Shown one piece after another: positions 21,941 through 31,198 of a stretch of 64,000 bases of DNA. The notes beneath the pieces are model-generated. The model did no database searches. It was not told where the DNA came from and worked only from the letters and a program-made list of their open reading frames with translations. Source of the DNA: Schizochytrium sp. TIO01 (lineage: Eukaryota > Sar > Bigyra > Thraustochytrida > Thraustochytriidae); assembly GCA_004764695.1 (NCBI GenBank), contig SMSO01000036.1, positions 888,001-952,000 of the forward strand, given 5' to 3'. Made by a program: the position numbers and the translations under genes. Position 1 is the first letter of the stretch, and every line of letters starts with the position of its first letter.

Positions 21941-22084
21941 TTGCAGTTTTGCTAGTACGAATAAAAAACTGTGCGACTGCGTATACCGAGTATTGTTCTC
22001 CACATAAGCTTACTCCAAATTTACCATTCTTGCTCAGCAGCGACCTGGATAACTGACTAGTACTACCCACCTAATGAGTGATTG

Positions 22085-22172
22085 TTCTGACATAAGATTT
22101 TACCCAACTTGCTAAAATATTTCCCCTGACTAGAGAGTGATGCAATCGACAATTGCTAATCTACTACTACCT
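22085..22172 (-). repeat. Short dispersed element, copy 3 (inverted)
   Basis: Read on the minus strand, it gives the 25-bp block shared with 21852-21876, then ACTCTCTAGTCAGGGG, then TTTTAGCAAGTTGGGTAAAA, ending AACAATCA. This is the same block order as the copy at 21852-21940. It ends within 180 bp of the sulfotransferase start at 22345. Confidence 0.65.
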
Positions 22173-22197
22173 AGGTAGGTAGATATGTACCTAGGTA
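22168..22197. promoter_or_regulatory. Two TACCTAGGTA palindromes 20 bp apart, upstream of sulfotransferase B
   Basis: Exact copies at 22168-22177 and 22188-22197, separated by GGTAGATATG. They lie 148-177 bp before the start codon at 22345. Two turns of the helix apart, they could bind a dimeric or tandem factor; this is inference. Confidence 0.4.
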
Positions 22198-22344
22198 CTG
22201 CTAATACGGTACGGAGAGAGACTGGCGAGAAGCAAAGGCATATTCACAAATTTTGGTTTTGGTCGACAGCCTCCTATTGTATTTGTAGCAAAGGGGGACC
22301 TGCGACCTATCTCTGTCCAAATCAATTTTACAGAGCCTTGCACG

Positions 22345-23838
22345 ATGAATCTTAATCTAAGTGATCGTAGGTCACCACAGAGAAGGCAAAGCTGCCCAAA
22401 GTTTTGCTACACGCTCGGCCTAGATGCTCGACCCAACGGGCTACCTTGCTCTAAGGGAGTACTCGTGTTTGCCCTTTCAACATTTGTGCTTACAAGTATC
22501 TTACTTACATTGTCGCGAGGCCCATCGAGTCTATCACTCCCAGATAGCTTGTATGGCGCTGAGCTTGGTGCCACAACTGAAGGCACCCATAACCTAGCTA
22601 TTACACAAGATAATCGTGTCGAGGGTAATGCTTCTGCTTTGTCTAACGATTATGACTCGGTATCACCCAGCTTTGAAACATCGTCACGTCCTTCCTGGGC
22701 AAACCCAGAAGAGAATCGTGGTACCTGGACTCAACTTAGTTTAAACTTTACTTACCCTGAGCATACTTCTGTTTGGAACACCAGTCTCATGCCCCATCCC
22801 AAAGGTCCTAATATGTGCTTTTCACTATGCAACCTTACAGAAGAGATATGTGCAAATGACCTGCCCAAATATATCGACCGTACTAGCCATCGCAATCCTC
22901 AAATTACTACACCAAAGTGCCCTAAACCCTACCCTCTTCCGTACTACGCAACAATCGGTTATTCCCAAGCTGGTTCTACATTCTTTACGGATGTTTTAAC
23001 GCTCCATGAAAACGTGGACCGAGCTTGTCGCAAAGAAATTCACTATTTCGACCATACTTTGTTTCACAGAGCTTATACCATACGAAAACATACTCCCCGT
23101 TTCAAAATTGCAGGCTACTCCGCATGCCTCCAGGGTCGTGGGCATAAACTTGCTAGTGGAAACGCAATTGTGGGTGATAACACAATCAAACAAATCTATG
23201 TGGATGCATGGCAGCCTGTGTGGTTAAAGGCTATAAACCCCGAAGTCAAACTTATGATTATCCTTCGCAATCCTGTAAAAAGGAGCTACTCTCGCTACAG
23301 CATGCGAGGAGGTGGAGCAGTATGCCATAATTTCCTAGACCCATCTGCTTGTGCGAGAAATTTTGATGCTTACGTTCCTGGGATAATTAGGTACATCAGA
23401 ACCAAATGTCCTTACCTTCTTCCCAGGGGAGACCCAGGCGAGGCTTATGCATGCGCAAATGCAGCTGACGAAAATGCTCGACGAGAAGATGTTGACACAG
23501 TTGTTTCATCAATGTATTATCACCACATTCGCCACTGGCTCAACTTTTTCCCCCCTGAGCAGTTCCTAGTTTTACAATCAGATCACCTCTTCGCCGATCC
23601 ATTTCGCGAAGTTAATCGCGCTCTCCATTTCCTCGGGCTTAACCCGTTTGAAAGAAGCGCTTTTGATACTTTGATGAAACAAAGTGTAACACGTTCTAAC
23701 AGTCACATTGGTCATGCGAAACAGCCGAAAGAAGAGACTTTGGCGCTCCTCGAGGCGTTTTTTCTACCTTTCATGGATCCTCTTTACGAAATGCTACATG
23801 ATGTCTTCGGTATTGATAATGTCTCGCTCAAACACTAA
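22345..23838 (+). CDS. Golgi-type membrane-bound sulfotransferase (copy B, paralogue of 17830-19338)
   Basis: The 497-aa protein has the same architecture as copy A: membrane anchor at about 38-58 (GVLVFALSTFVLTSILLTLS), stem, and PAPS-dependent catalytic domain. The 5'-phosphosulfate loop is TIGYSQAGSTFF (about 203-214). The 3'-phosphate motif is LMIILRNPVKRSYSRYS (about 303-319). Shared landmarks are MPHP...CFxLC before the catalytic core, CxKEIHYFD after the first loop, and RHWLNFFPPEQFL near the end. Both paralogues have Gln where most relatives have Lys in the first loop, and this copy also has Asn for Asp in the RDP motif. The similarity suggests an old tandem duplication with diverged N-terminal stems. 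The acceptor is unknown. Confidence 0.87.
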   Translation: MNLNLSDRRSPQRRQSCPKFCYTLGLDARPNGLPCSKGVLVFALSTFVLTSILLTLSRGPSSLSLPDSLYGAELGATTEGTHNLAITQDNRVEGNASALSNDYDSVSPSFETSSRPSWANPEENRGTWTQLSLNFTYPEHTSVWNTSLMPHPKGPNMCFSLCNLTEEICANDLPKYIDRTSHRNPQITTPKCPKPYPLPYYATIGYSQAGSTFFTDVLTLHENVDRACRKEIHYFDHTLFHRAYTIRKHTPRFKIAGYSACLQGRGHKLASGNAIVGDNTIKQIYVDAWQPVWLKAINPEVKLMIILRNPVKRSYSRYSMRGGGAVCHNFLDPSACARNFDAYVPGIIRYIRTKCPYLLPRGDPGEAYACANAADENARREDVDTVVSSMYYHHIRHWLNFFPPEQFLVLQSDHLFADPFREVNRALHFLGLNPFERSAFDTLMKQSVTRSNSHIGHAKQPKEETLALLEAFFLPFMDPLYEMLHDVFGIDNVSLKH

Positions 23839-24650
23839 GCCTGACACGACTGGATAATTCTGCACGAAGTACGTAAAATGAAAACTGCATCAGCTTACTC
23901 CCTTTAAGACCTGATTCTAACTTGAAGTTAAATGTAGATATCCACAACATCATCCAGACCAATATATATAATATATAAATGCCCACATATACTATTATCG
24001 TATTGTGGTCATGATAATTGCGCGGAGGATCTGAATAACGTTAGCTCGCGTCTACTGCTTTGATATTCTCTCAAATAGTTTGAAAAATATAATCGAACCT
24101 AAAGTTCTGCTTCTATTTCAATACATTTTTGGAAAGTACACTATATCACTGTCAAAATAGGGCCTTTCAAATAAAGTCTTAGTTGTAATTCGAAATCTTC
24201 ACATTTATATTGAATCTGATACTGATATAGAGTTCAGCGCATCAAATTATAGTTCGTGCAGTTGGCTATGGAGTACAATGAAATTTAAATGAGGGTAGTT
24301 CGCATATAGGCGTCATTACAAATATAATGAACAATACGAAGAATAGTATTGGTATTGATTGCCTCTTTTTTTTCTTTTTCTTTCCTCTCTCTCTTTCTAA
24401 ATCTACAGGCAATCAAATTCTAACAGGAACCAGGAGGAAGTATTTGTTATATCTTACTCTTCGTCGCAATAATAGGGGTTGCAATATGCGAGACTTATCT
24501 TTGGAGCAAGCATCAGGCAAGATAATTTTAATTCCTTATGAAGCTAGCGGCGGCTTCGTAGAATCTCATATATTTGTAATTATACCAAGTCTTTGAAAAA
24601 GATCTTGTTTAATTCTTTTATTTAAAAAAAATAGTTGATACTTCAACATT
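23839..24650. other. Convergent intergenic region
   Basis: AT-rich shared 3' flank of sulfotransferase B and the PH-domain gene. No gene or RNA is recognised. Confidence 0.65.
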
Positions 24651-27600
24651 TTACTTTACTATATCATTTTTAAAATTTGTCAAATGCATAAGGCCAAATG
24701 CATATATGGTGCACATGCTCGGATCTTGAGCAAGGATTTCTACATTTGAATACGCAATTCCGCAACCAAAAGCGACCTGGAGACAACAGTTAACTGTTTC
24801 ATTGGCTAGAAACCTGTCTGCTGAGTTAATGTCAGCATCAGACCTAAGTAGACACGCACTTTCCTCAGTCGTATTAGATACTTTGCAACATGCTACTGCA
24901 GCATTTAGCAAGGCGGCACTTGGGGCGCCCCTCGTGATTTTCTTTACGTCTTGCAAAACAATTTTTATAGTTTGAACTCGCTTTTCACTCTTGTTTATCG
25001 GGCATACCCAAAGAAGTTTGTGGCTCATATCCAAATAGACTTTTGCCTTTATAAGACGGAAATGCTCAGAGGGGGATACGAAGTGCCATACAGAGCCTTT
25101 GACCATAATTGACAGAATGCGCTCTATGTCCTGTATCACTGGCCCAACTTTGATATGATCTCTTTTGTCATATTTAACTCCCTGTGCACACTCCGAGGTA
25201 ACTCGTTTAACCTCAAGATGTTTTGGCAAACGTTGCGATATATGTGATTCTACCTTTCTTTCACTAGCTGAAAGAATAGAAAGACTTGGACTTAAAATCG
25301 TAGCTCCAGTCCTACAAGTAAAGTTTCTCTGGTCTGATTTTGTCTCCAGAAGGACTCCGATACCAGTAGACAAACATGAGTTTTTTCTTTCCTTTGAGGG
25401 GATTTGTTCATGACCAGTTTGATTCACATGAAGTCCGTCAATTTCATGTTGTGAATTCTTCTGGTGCGCTTCATTCTTAACGCTGGAAGAACCGAAGAGC
25501 ATTTGGGCATCGACGGAAAACCTCTTAAATTCCTTCCTTTGGCTTGCACTGTCCGTAGTTGCACACCTGTAAGATCTACCTGCCGCAAGCTTGCGTAGAT
25601 TAGGATTCATTCGGTATTGCATTTGCTGAATTGTTGATTGTGGCAAATCACTATGCGCATTATATCGCATGGGTACAACAGATAGTGTTGACAACTGATG
25701 TTGCCAAAGCTGAGCTAACTTATTTGTCGGAAATGCTAACGCCCACCAGCCATTTACAGGCGAGGAAATAGAAAGTTGAAATATCCGAACTAGCTCATTG
25801 TTTGGACCATATATAGTAGACTGCCCAATATACTCTATTGTAGAGCCTGGTAATGAGATCTCCTCATAATTAGTTGAAGTACGGTTGGGACCCGACACTA
25901 TCAGAAGGCATCGAGCTCTATCCAGCAAGACTCGTCGGTGTGTCCAATATGTCTGCGTGAAAGACTTTGACATAACCCACTGCTCACGAGGGCTGTTATG
26001 TTTTGGTTGTTTTGGCGCAAGCTTAGATTGCTTCTCGGTTCCAAGATCAACCGATACATGAGCATTACTTGGAATCTTTGGCGTCGGAGGATCCATACTC
26101 TCAGATGACTCCCACGAAACATTTCCATTCTCTAAAAAGGATGTCGTTTGCCCCACAGACATTGAAATTGGGTTCAAGACATCTTTGCTTTGACCTAGTT
26201 GAATGAGTACTTTAGAACGAGGGTCTTCATTTGAATCGAAAGAGTCCTCACCAGGTTTTGCATCTTTTGCGTCTAACGAGTCTTGGCAAGGCTGAGCGAA
26301 GGATAGGTCTTTCGAATAAGTAGGCATAGGAATACTTGGTGGCATTCGCCTTGGTAACGGATGCAAAATTCCTATGCCAAAATTCCGCGGTGGAAGTCCT
26401 TTCTGTGGCATAGGGTTTGATGTAATAATATTCTGGGTTGAAAAAATATCCTCTCCAAGGTGTTCTGACAACTTGCGCATGGCAAGGCTCCGTTGGCTTG
26501 AAGCAATGATATGCTTTATTGTCGACAGGGGTTGCTGATCGTCATTTGCGGTTTTGGACTTCAGGACAGAGTTTTCTGGTTTAAGCTGGCTGCACATATC
26601 CGAACTTTCACAGTCCGAATATTGATCGGAGTTATAGTCGAGGCTAGAAGGTGCACTTAAAACGTCATTATGGTCAGCAGTAGACACATATATATGTTCA
26701 TGTTCTATATTATCAAGACCGAACGAGGTGAGGGTATCTTTTCCTTCAGCGTATGGCTCGCACTTATCCGAGGATGCATTCTTTTCAACTGATGTTTTAA
26801 GATATTGCCCAGTCATTCTAACATTGCACTTCTCATGTTCTTCATATTCTTCATATTCGTCATGTTTGTCATCGTCTTCTTCTTCGTCGTCATTATTGTC
26901 ATCGTCTTCGGTACTCTCAGAATCGTCACCGTCTCCGTCTTCATGTTCATCGTCATCGTCATCGTCATCAGAGACACCATCAATATCATTTTTCAGCACA
27001 TGCATGACACTAGAACTCTGTATCGAACTAAGTGAGCCCTTGGTATGTTTCTCTTCTGGCATAATCAAAAGTAAAGCATCTGTACATGATTTTTCCAGCT
27101 CGCACAAACCTCGAGCAACCCGCAAAACGCAAGGCCCACATTGCTCTAAGTTTACACAAGCAGTGCGATCCACATGTGCATGTATGCGAGGAATGGATTG
27201 CGTCAGGTTATGCCGCGAAAGAAATTGAATACTCTCGGTTCCTTCTATGCATACCTTGCAACCTGTGTAAAATGCAGCTTCATGTTGAAAGGGAAGGCCA
27301 TTCGCTTTCATTTGCGTCATCGCTTCCCTAATCATAGAAAGTAGTCGCGAGCTGCAAATTACAACTTGAGGATCAATGTCATCTCGCAGGCCTTCATTAA
27401 GACATGCACTTGCCTTGGAAATAGCATTCCAAACTAGTTGTTCGTAATTTTGAGACACGTGTGCATGCTCTTCAGACAGAAGATTTTCCATCTTTGCTTG
27501 TGATTTGCTAAATTGTGAATACGAAGAGACTCTTGCATTCTGATCTGAAGGCTCAGCAAATCCGTGTTTCCTAGCATTTAAATTGAAAGCATCCCAGCCA

Positions 27601-29951
27601 GGCGGCTTCACGCGTGGGGCTGTTTGTTTGAGCCCTGACACTGGCTTCGAAAGTTCTTCATGCGGCTGGTGATGGGGCCTAGCTTGTGGCTTAGAATGAC
27701 TTTGAGGCAGGACAGCTGTTGCTTTGCATGTTGCTGAGTCTAGAGAAACATCAACGATTGGCACAGACAATGTACTACTTGCCCGAGATCGAGACGTACT
27801 AATAGCCCGAACACGATGCTGTGAGACACCCCGCTGTCGCTCACGTTCGAGTTTGCCTAGGTAAATTTCAGCATCCAAAGAGTGCTTGTTTAGATGATTT
27901 GAATTATTGCCCGCAGCTATAGTTTCTAACCTGTACCTTGAAGTTGGATTATATGAGCTGTTCAAAATATCTGTTTTGGTGTTCTCAGTGGTATCTAGCT
28001 TTTCAACACCAATATTCTTGGTAGATTCTGGGCTGCTACTTGTGTCGCTTGCACTTTCATATTGACTGCTCTGAGACAAAACATCTGCACAATCTCTACC
28101 ATTGGTATTCGAAGCCGAACTGGAAGCCAATGACAATTGATTTGTTTGGCTCTTGCTACTCTGTTCATCATCACATTCGTCATTTCCGGCGAAATCTTGT
28201 TGAGAGATAAACGGGGTTTCAAATGTGCTCGCGTCACTGTATTCCTCCTCACCATCGCTGGGTCCACTTTCTGATGGATCTGTATCATTGCGCCTTCTCT
28301 CAGATTGCTCTCCAAGGTAGTCATCTTCCTCTTCTGTGTCGCTCTGCGCACAGTAATCCCTACCATCTTCAAAGTTGCTAATGCTACCCCATGCATCTTT
28401 GTGACCATGGTCAACTATTTTAGAGTGAAGCTGGCTTTTCGCATCTCGCGCAATCTCTTCTGGCTGAAATCTTCGATAAGACACACTCTTTTCGCAGGAT
28501 AGGTTATGAGTTTGTGCATTTTCTTCTATACAAGCTGGATCTGAATGTTTCACTTCTGAATGCACGTCAAAAGCTGATGATCTTTGAGTTTTATCTTGAG
28601 AAAGCTCAGAGCCTCGAGGAAAATTTACTTCGCCTTGCACTGGCTCGCCACTTTCCTCCAGTTTGTTTGTCAAGAAAAGGGTGTTGAAGTGATTGGGAAA
28701 CCATGAAAGAAAACCTTGGAACTTTTCCTCGAGAAACAAGAGAGTCTCACATGATTCCACTTTTCTATTCTTCTTTGGGCTTCCCTGATTATTACGTTGA
28801 AGACAGATAATACGCACTGGGTTTTCATTTGCAATTTGGGGCAAAGTTTTAAAAAAATCAGCCGGAGATTCTTTGACCATCGCTAAATCTGCAAAACTGA
28901 TAAAAGTATGCGCGTGGGTTGCAGTGTAATACTGAAGTGTGCATTCTTTATGAACTTGATCAAACATTACTCGACAGAACCTTCTTTTCCAGCGAGGAGA
29001 AACGCCCAGAAGAGCTCCTGCTGCAGCTGATCTTTTGAAGAGAAACCCCTGGATAAGACACCCTTTCTCAGCTTCGGCATGAACATATTTTGAGATGTCG
29101 AGAGGCTCCGATGTGTGTTCTTTATTACCTGCCATTATTCTCTCAAAAGTGGAAGCGAAAGACAAAGTTTCCATCCATGAACGACGCTCACCTTCGGATC
29201 TTGCTACCAATAGAAACTTTGCGTTGTTTAGACTCGGGACACGCAGCTGGAATAAAAAGAATGTCTGCTTGGGAAATTGTCGTTGCAATGTTTTAAGAGC
29301 AGATGAGGCATGACTTGTGGTGGCAATTTCAACATTTGCATTTGCAAGGCTGATTTGCTGCCGAAGCTGCCCAATATCATACAAGTAAAGTCCCGTTTGC
29401 TGTACACTCACGATGCTTTGTCTCCAAGAGTTGGCTTTTGCATCATGTGTATGACAAAGCTCTACTTGCTCTTCTTCATGTTCTCCATCAAACCATGATG
29501 TAGGACTTATGATAGCAGAGTTTGGACTTACTAATAAAGGGGTTTGTGATTCCTCGGAAGGTACTTGAGAAGGGTGAGGAAGAGCAGCGCAGGATGTCGT
29601 GCGATTCTCTGCTAACATCTGATCTATGCATGAAAACTCCATTTCTAGGAGACATCTCTCCTTTGCATCCGTACTTTCGTTCATCCTTCGGAATGCCTCC
29701 TGTTGAGCGATTTCAAGCTCTGCAACTGAGAGTTTAGAATTAGCCTCCCTGCAGCTCTTAACTTCTGAAACTAGGGCTTCGATTTCTTTACGTTGTTTAA
29801 TGTCTTCATCGCTTTGAAGCTGCTCAGTGATTCTCCCGGCGGGGATTTGAAGTCTTGCGAGGACTTCTTGCACAACTGGGTCGTTAGCAAGCTCCTTAGC
29901 ATCCAACCGTCGTGACAATCCCTTATTACTAGCTTGTTCTTGAGGAGTCAT
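24651..29951 (-). CDS. Large multi-PH-domain protein
   Basis: The 1766-aa protein looks like a lipid- or membrane-binding scaffold. A helical N-terminus (1-120, Glu/Lys-rich) precedes a PH-like segment at about 175-272, with FFLFQLRVPSLNNAKFLLVA and a final ERRSWMETLSFA helix. A second PH-like domain is at about 295-425 (IQGFLFKRS, WKRRFCRV, LQYYTA). A long disordered Ser/Glu/Gln-rich stretch, a Cys-containing helical region (about 830-965) and an Asp/Glu tract (about 989-1039) follow. A third PH-like domain is at about 1320-1430 (SFTQTYWTHRRVLLDRARCLLIV, ending in WWALAFPTNKLAQLWQHQL). A fourth, weaker one is at about 1612-1760. PH domains often bind phosphoinositides, but basic binding-loop residues cannot be assigned with certainty. 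It is a single exon without frame breaks. The assignment to PH folds is by pattern only. Confidence 0.75.
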   Translation of the reverse strand: MTPQEQASNKGLSRRLDAKELANDPVVQEVLARLQIPAGRITEQLQSDEDIKQRKEIEALVSEVKSCREANSKLSVAELEIAQQEAFRRMNESTDAKERCLLEMEFSCIDQMLAENRTTSCAALPHPSQVPSEESQTPLLVSPNSAIISPTSWFDGEHEEEQVELCHTHDAKANSWRQSIVSVQQTGLYLYDIGQLRQQISLANANVEIATTSHASSALKTLQRQFPKQTFFLFQLRVPSLNNAKFLLVARSEGERRSWMETLSFASTFERIMAGNKEHTSEPLDISKYVHAEAEKGCLIQGFLFKRSAAAGALLGVSPRWKRRFCRVMFDQVHKECTLQYYTATHAHTFISFADLAMVKESPADFFKTLPQIANENPVRIICLQRNNQGSPKKNRKVESCETLLFLEEKFQGFLSWFPNHFNTLFLTNKLEESGEPVQGEVNFPRGSELSQDKTQRSSAFDVHSEVKHSDPACIEENAQTHNLSCEKSVSYRRFQPEEIARDAKSQLHSKIVDHGHKDAWGSISNFEDGRDYCAQSDTEEEDDYLGEQSERRRNDTDPSESGPSDGEEEYSDASTFETPFISQQDFAGNDECDDEQSSKSQTNQLSLASSSASNTNGRDCADVLSQSSQYESASDTSSSPESTKNIGVEKLDTTENTKTDILNSSYNPTSRYRLETIAAGNNSNHLNKHSLDAEIYLGKLERERQRGVSQHRVRAISTSRSRASSTLSVPIVDVSLDSATCKATAVLPQSHSKPQARPHHQPHEELSKPVSGLKQTAPRVKPPGWDAFNLNARKHGFAEPSDQNARVSSYSQFSKSQAKMENLLSEEHAHVSQNYEQLVWNAISKASACLNEGLRDDIDPQVVICSSRLLSMIREAMTQMKANGLPFQHEAAFYTGCKVCIEGTESIQFLSRHNLTQSIPRIHAHVDRTACVNLEQCGPCVLRVARGLCELEKSCTDALLLIMPEEKHTKGSLSSIQSSSVMHVLKNDIDGVSDDDDDDDEHEDGDGDDSESTEDDDNNDDEEEDDDKHDEYEEYEEHEKCNVRMTGQYLKTSVEKNASSDKCEPYAEGKDTLTSFGLDNIEHEHIYVSTADHNDVLSAPSSLDYNSDQYSDCESSDMCSQLKPENSVLKSKTANDDQQPLSTIKHIIASSQRSLAMRKLSEHLGEDIFSTQNIITSNPMPQKGLPPRNFGIGILHPLPRRMPPSIPMPTYSKDLSFAQPCQDSLDAKDAKPGEDSFDSNEDPRSKVLIQLGQSKDVLNPISMSVGQTTSFLENGNVSWESSESMDPPTPKIPSNAHVSVDLGTEKQSKLAPKQPKHNSPREQWVMSKSFTQTYWTHRRVLLDRARCLLIVSGPNRTSTNYEEISLPGSTIEYIGQSTIYGPNNELVRIFQLSISSPVNGWWALAFPTNKLAQLWQHQLSTLSVVPMRYNAHSDLPQSTIQQMQYRMNPNLRKLAAGRSYRCATTDSASQRKEFKRFSVDAQMLFGSSSVKNEAHQKNSQHEIDGLHVNQTGHEQIPSKERKNSCLSTGIGVLLETKSDQRNFTCRTGATILSPSLSILSASERKVESHISQRLPKHLEVKRVTSECAQGVKYDKRDHIKVGPVIQDIERILSIMVKGSVWHFVSPSEHFRLIKAKVYLDMSHKLLWVCPINKSEKRVQTIKIVLQDVKKITRGAPSAALLNAAVACCKVSNTTEESACLLRSDADINSADRFLANETVNCCLQVAFGCGIAYSNVEILAQDPSMCTIYAFGLMHLTNFKNDIVK
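26835..26985 (-). repeat. Coding GAT/GAA-type repeat (acidic tract)
   Basis: Imperfect trinucleotide repeat inside the PH-domain gene, encoding an Asp/Glu run with a Tyr-Glu-Glu part. The opposite strand and other frames stay open through it because of the repeat, giving spurious open frames. Confidence 0.8.
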
Positions 29952-31198
29952 TTGATTAGGTTCCTTTGACTGTCCAGCAAACCTTGTGGGCGGCTTCTGC
30001 GCCCTACGGTATTTGAGGATTGCGAACTACGAGTGACTTGCAGAAGATTAGATAAATGTAAAGTTTGTTCCATACGTAGTTTAGGAAAGCTTCCAAACTC
30101 AAACCCAAGTGTGGCTGATAGAGGCAGCTGGTCTGATACAGGACAGAAGCACCGTCAAGCTTTCTTACTTTCAATTTCTGCTGTTCGCGATCATTACTCA
30201 GCTTGGGCTACCGTAACCTTCACGTTCTTGTATATGGGCAGGCTAATTGTAGTATGTTAGAACCAGAACTAATTAAAACTAGCTAGGTTTGCAACATACT
30301 AGGTAGAAGGTTAATATCGGCTTCAGCTTCGGCCACCTGGAGAGGGTCCCAAATGATTTTTTTGAGAACCTAGTAAATTATTTTTTAAAGTTAAGCTTAT
30401 TTGCTAGTATGTTTATAAAATTTTAACTCTTATGTATAGTATATAAATTCAATCACTAAAAATAAAATAATATATATATAGGCCTTAATAATAATAATTG
30501 GCCCAGGTCATTAACTATATGAAGGGTACTATATGTACTATCATAACAGATTATGCACGTATTTCATTCACTTTTATTTTTACTGCATCACAGCAGATCA
30601 ATAGAAAGATTCAGAGCCGAAGCTGCTTTAAAAAAAAAATGCAGGTAGGCTTGAGGTTTCTAGAGTGACTTTCCTACTTTGGAGTCTGTATTTATATTGT
30701 CAGTGAATGGCCGACGCTTTTAAACATGCAAAGTGGCTATATCTCGTAGGGGCAAGTTTTACTTTCTTATAGATAGTCATGGTAGAAAGATAAAATAAAA
30801 ATATCAACTCCGAAAAGAAGGAAAATATTTAAAAGCATGTTTTATTCTTTATTCTCAAAATGAATAAATTCTATTTTGCTAAGCTTTATTTCATATAAAA
30901 GAATAGTGAGGGAGAAAAAAAGAGACAAACATATCCGTTAGGAACGCTAGATTGAAGCGAATACATTCTCAAAATATAGTTTGAGCCTGAAATGATTCAT
31001 TTTTTTAAAACTAGTATCGCATAGAAGGTAGATCTGCAAATTACCGGATATGGAAAATTTAATAAAGGTAGCATAATAAATAATGAAGGCATGGTTAGAA
31101 CTTAGCTAGAACAGGTATTCTATCATATTTTATTGTTTTCGAAATGTTGGCAGGTATTTGCTTTTGCGAGTTTTACATAACAATTAATCAATCAAGCT
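29952..31198. other. Divergent intergenic region of two giant genes
   Basis: A 1.25-kb AT-rich spacer holding the promoters of the PH-domain gene and the minisatellite gene. No other feature is recognised. Confidence 0.65.

Larger units (their letters stand above)
19339..22344. other. 3.0-kb intergenic region between the two sulfotransferases
   Basis: No gene is recognised. It contains an (AT)n run (about 20406-20442) followed by T and G homopolymers. Three copies or fragments of a short dispersed element lie at 21391-21440, 21794-21940 and 22085-22172. Two TACCTAGGTA palindromes are within 180 bp of the second sulfotransferase start. The tandem gene pair suggests a duplication, but I see no remnant of a third copy. 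Confidence 0.6.

Noticed and set aside
26728-27228. Ser-rich open frame on the plus strand
   Set aside because: It is antisense to the acidic GAT/GAA repeat of the PH-domain gene; the composition is a by-product of the repeat.
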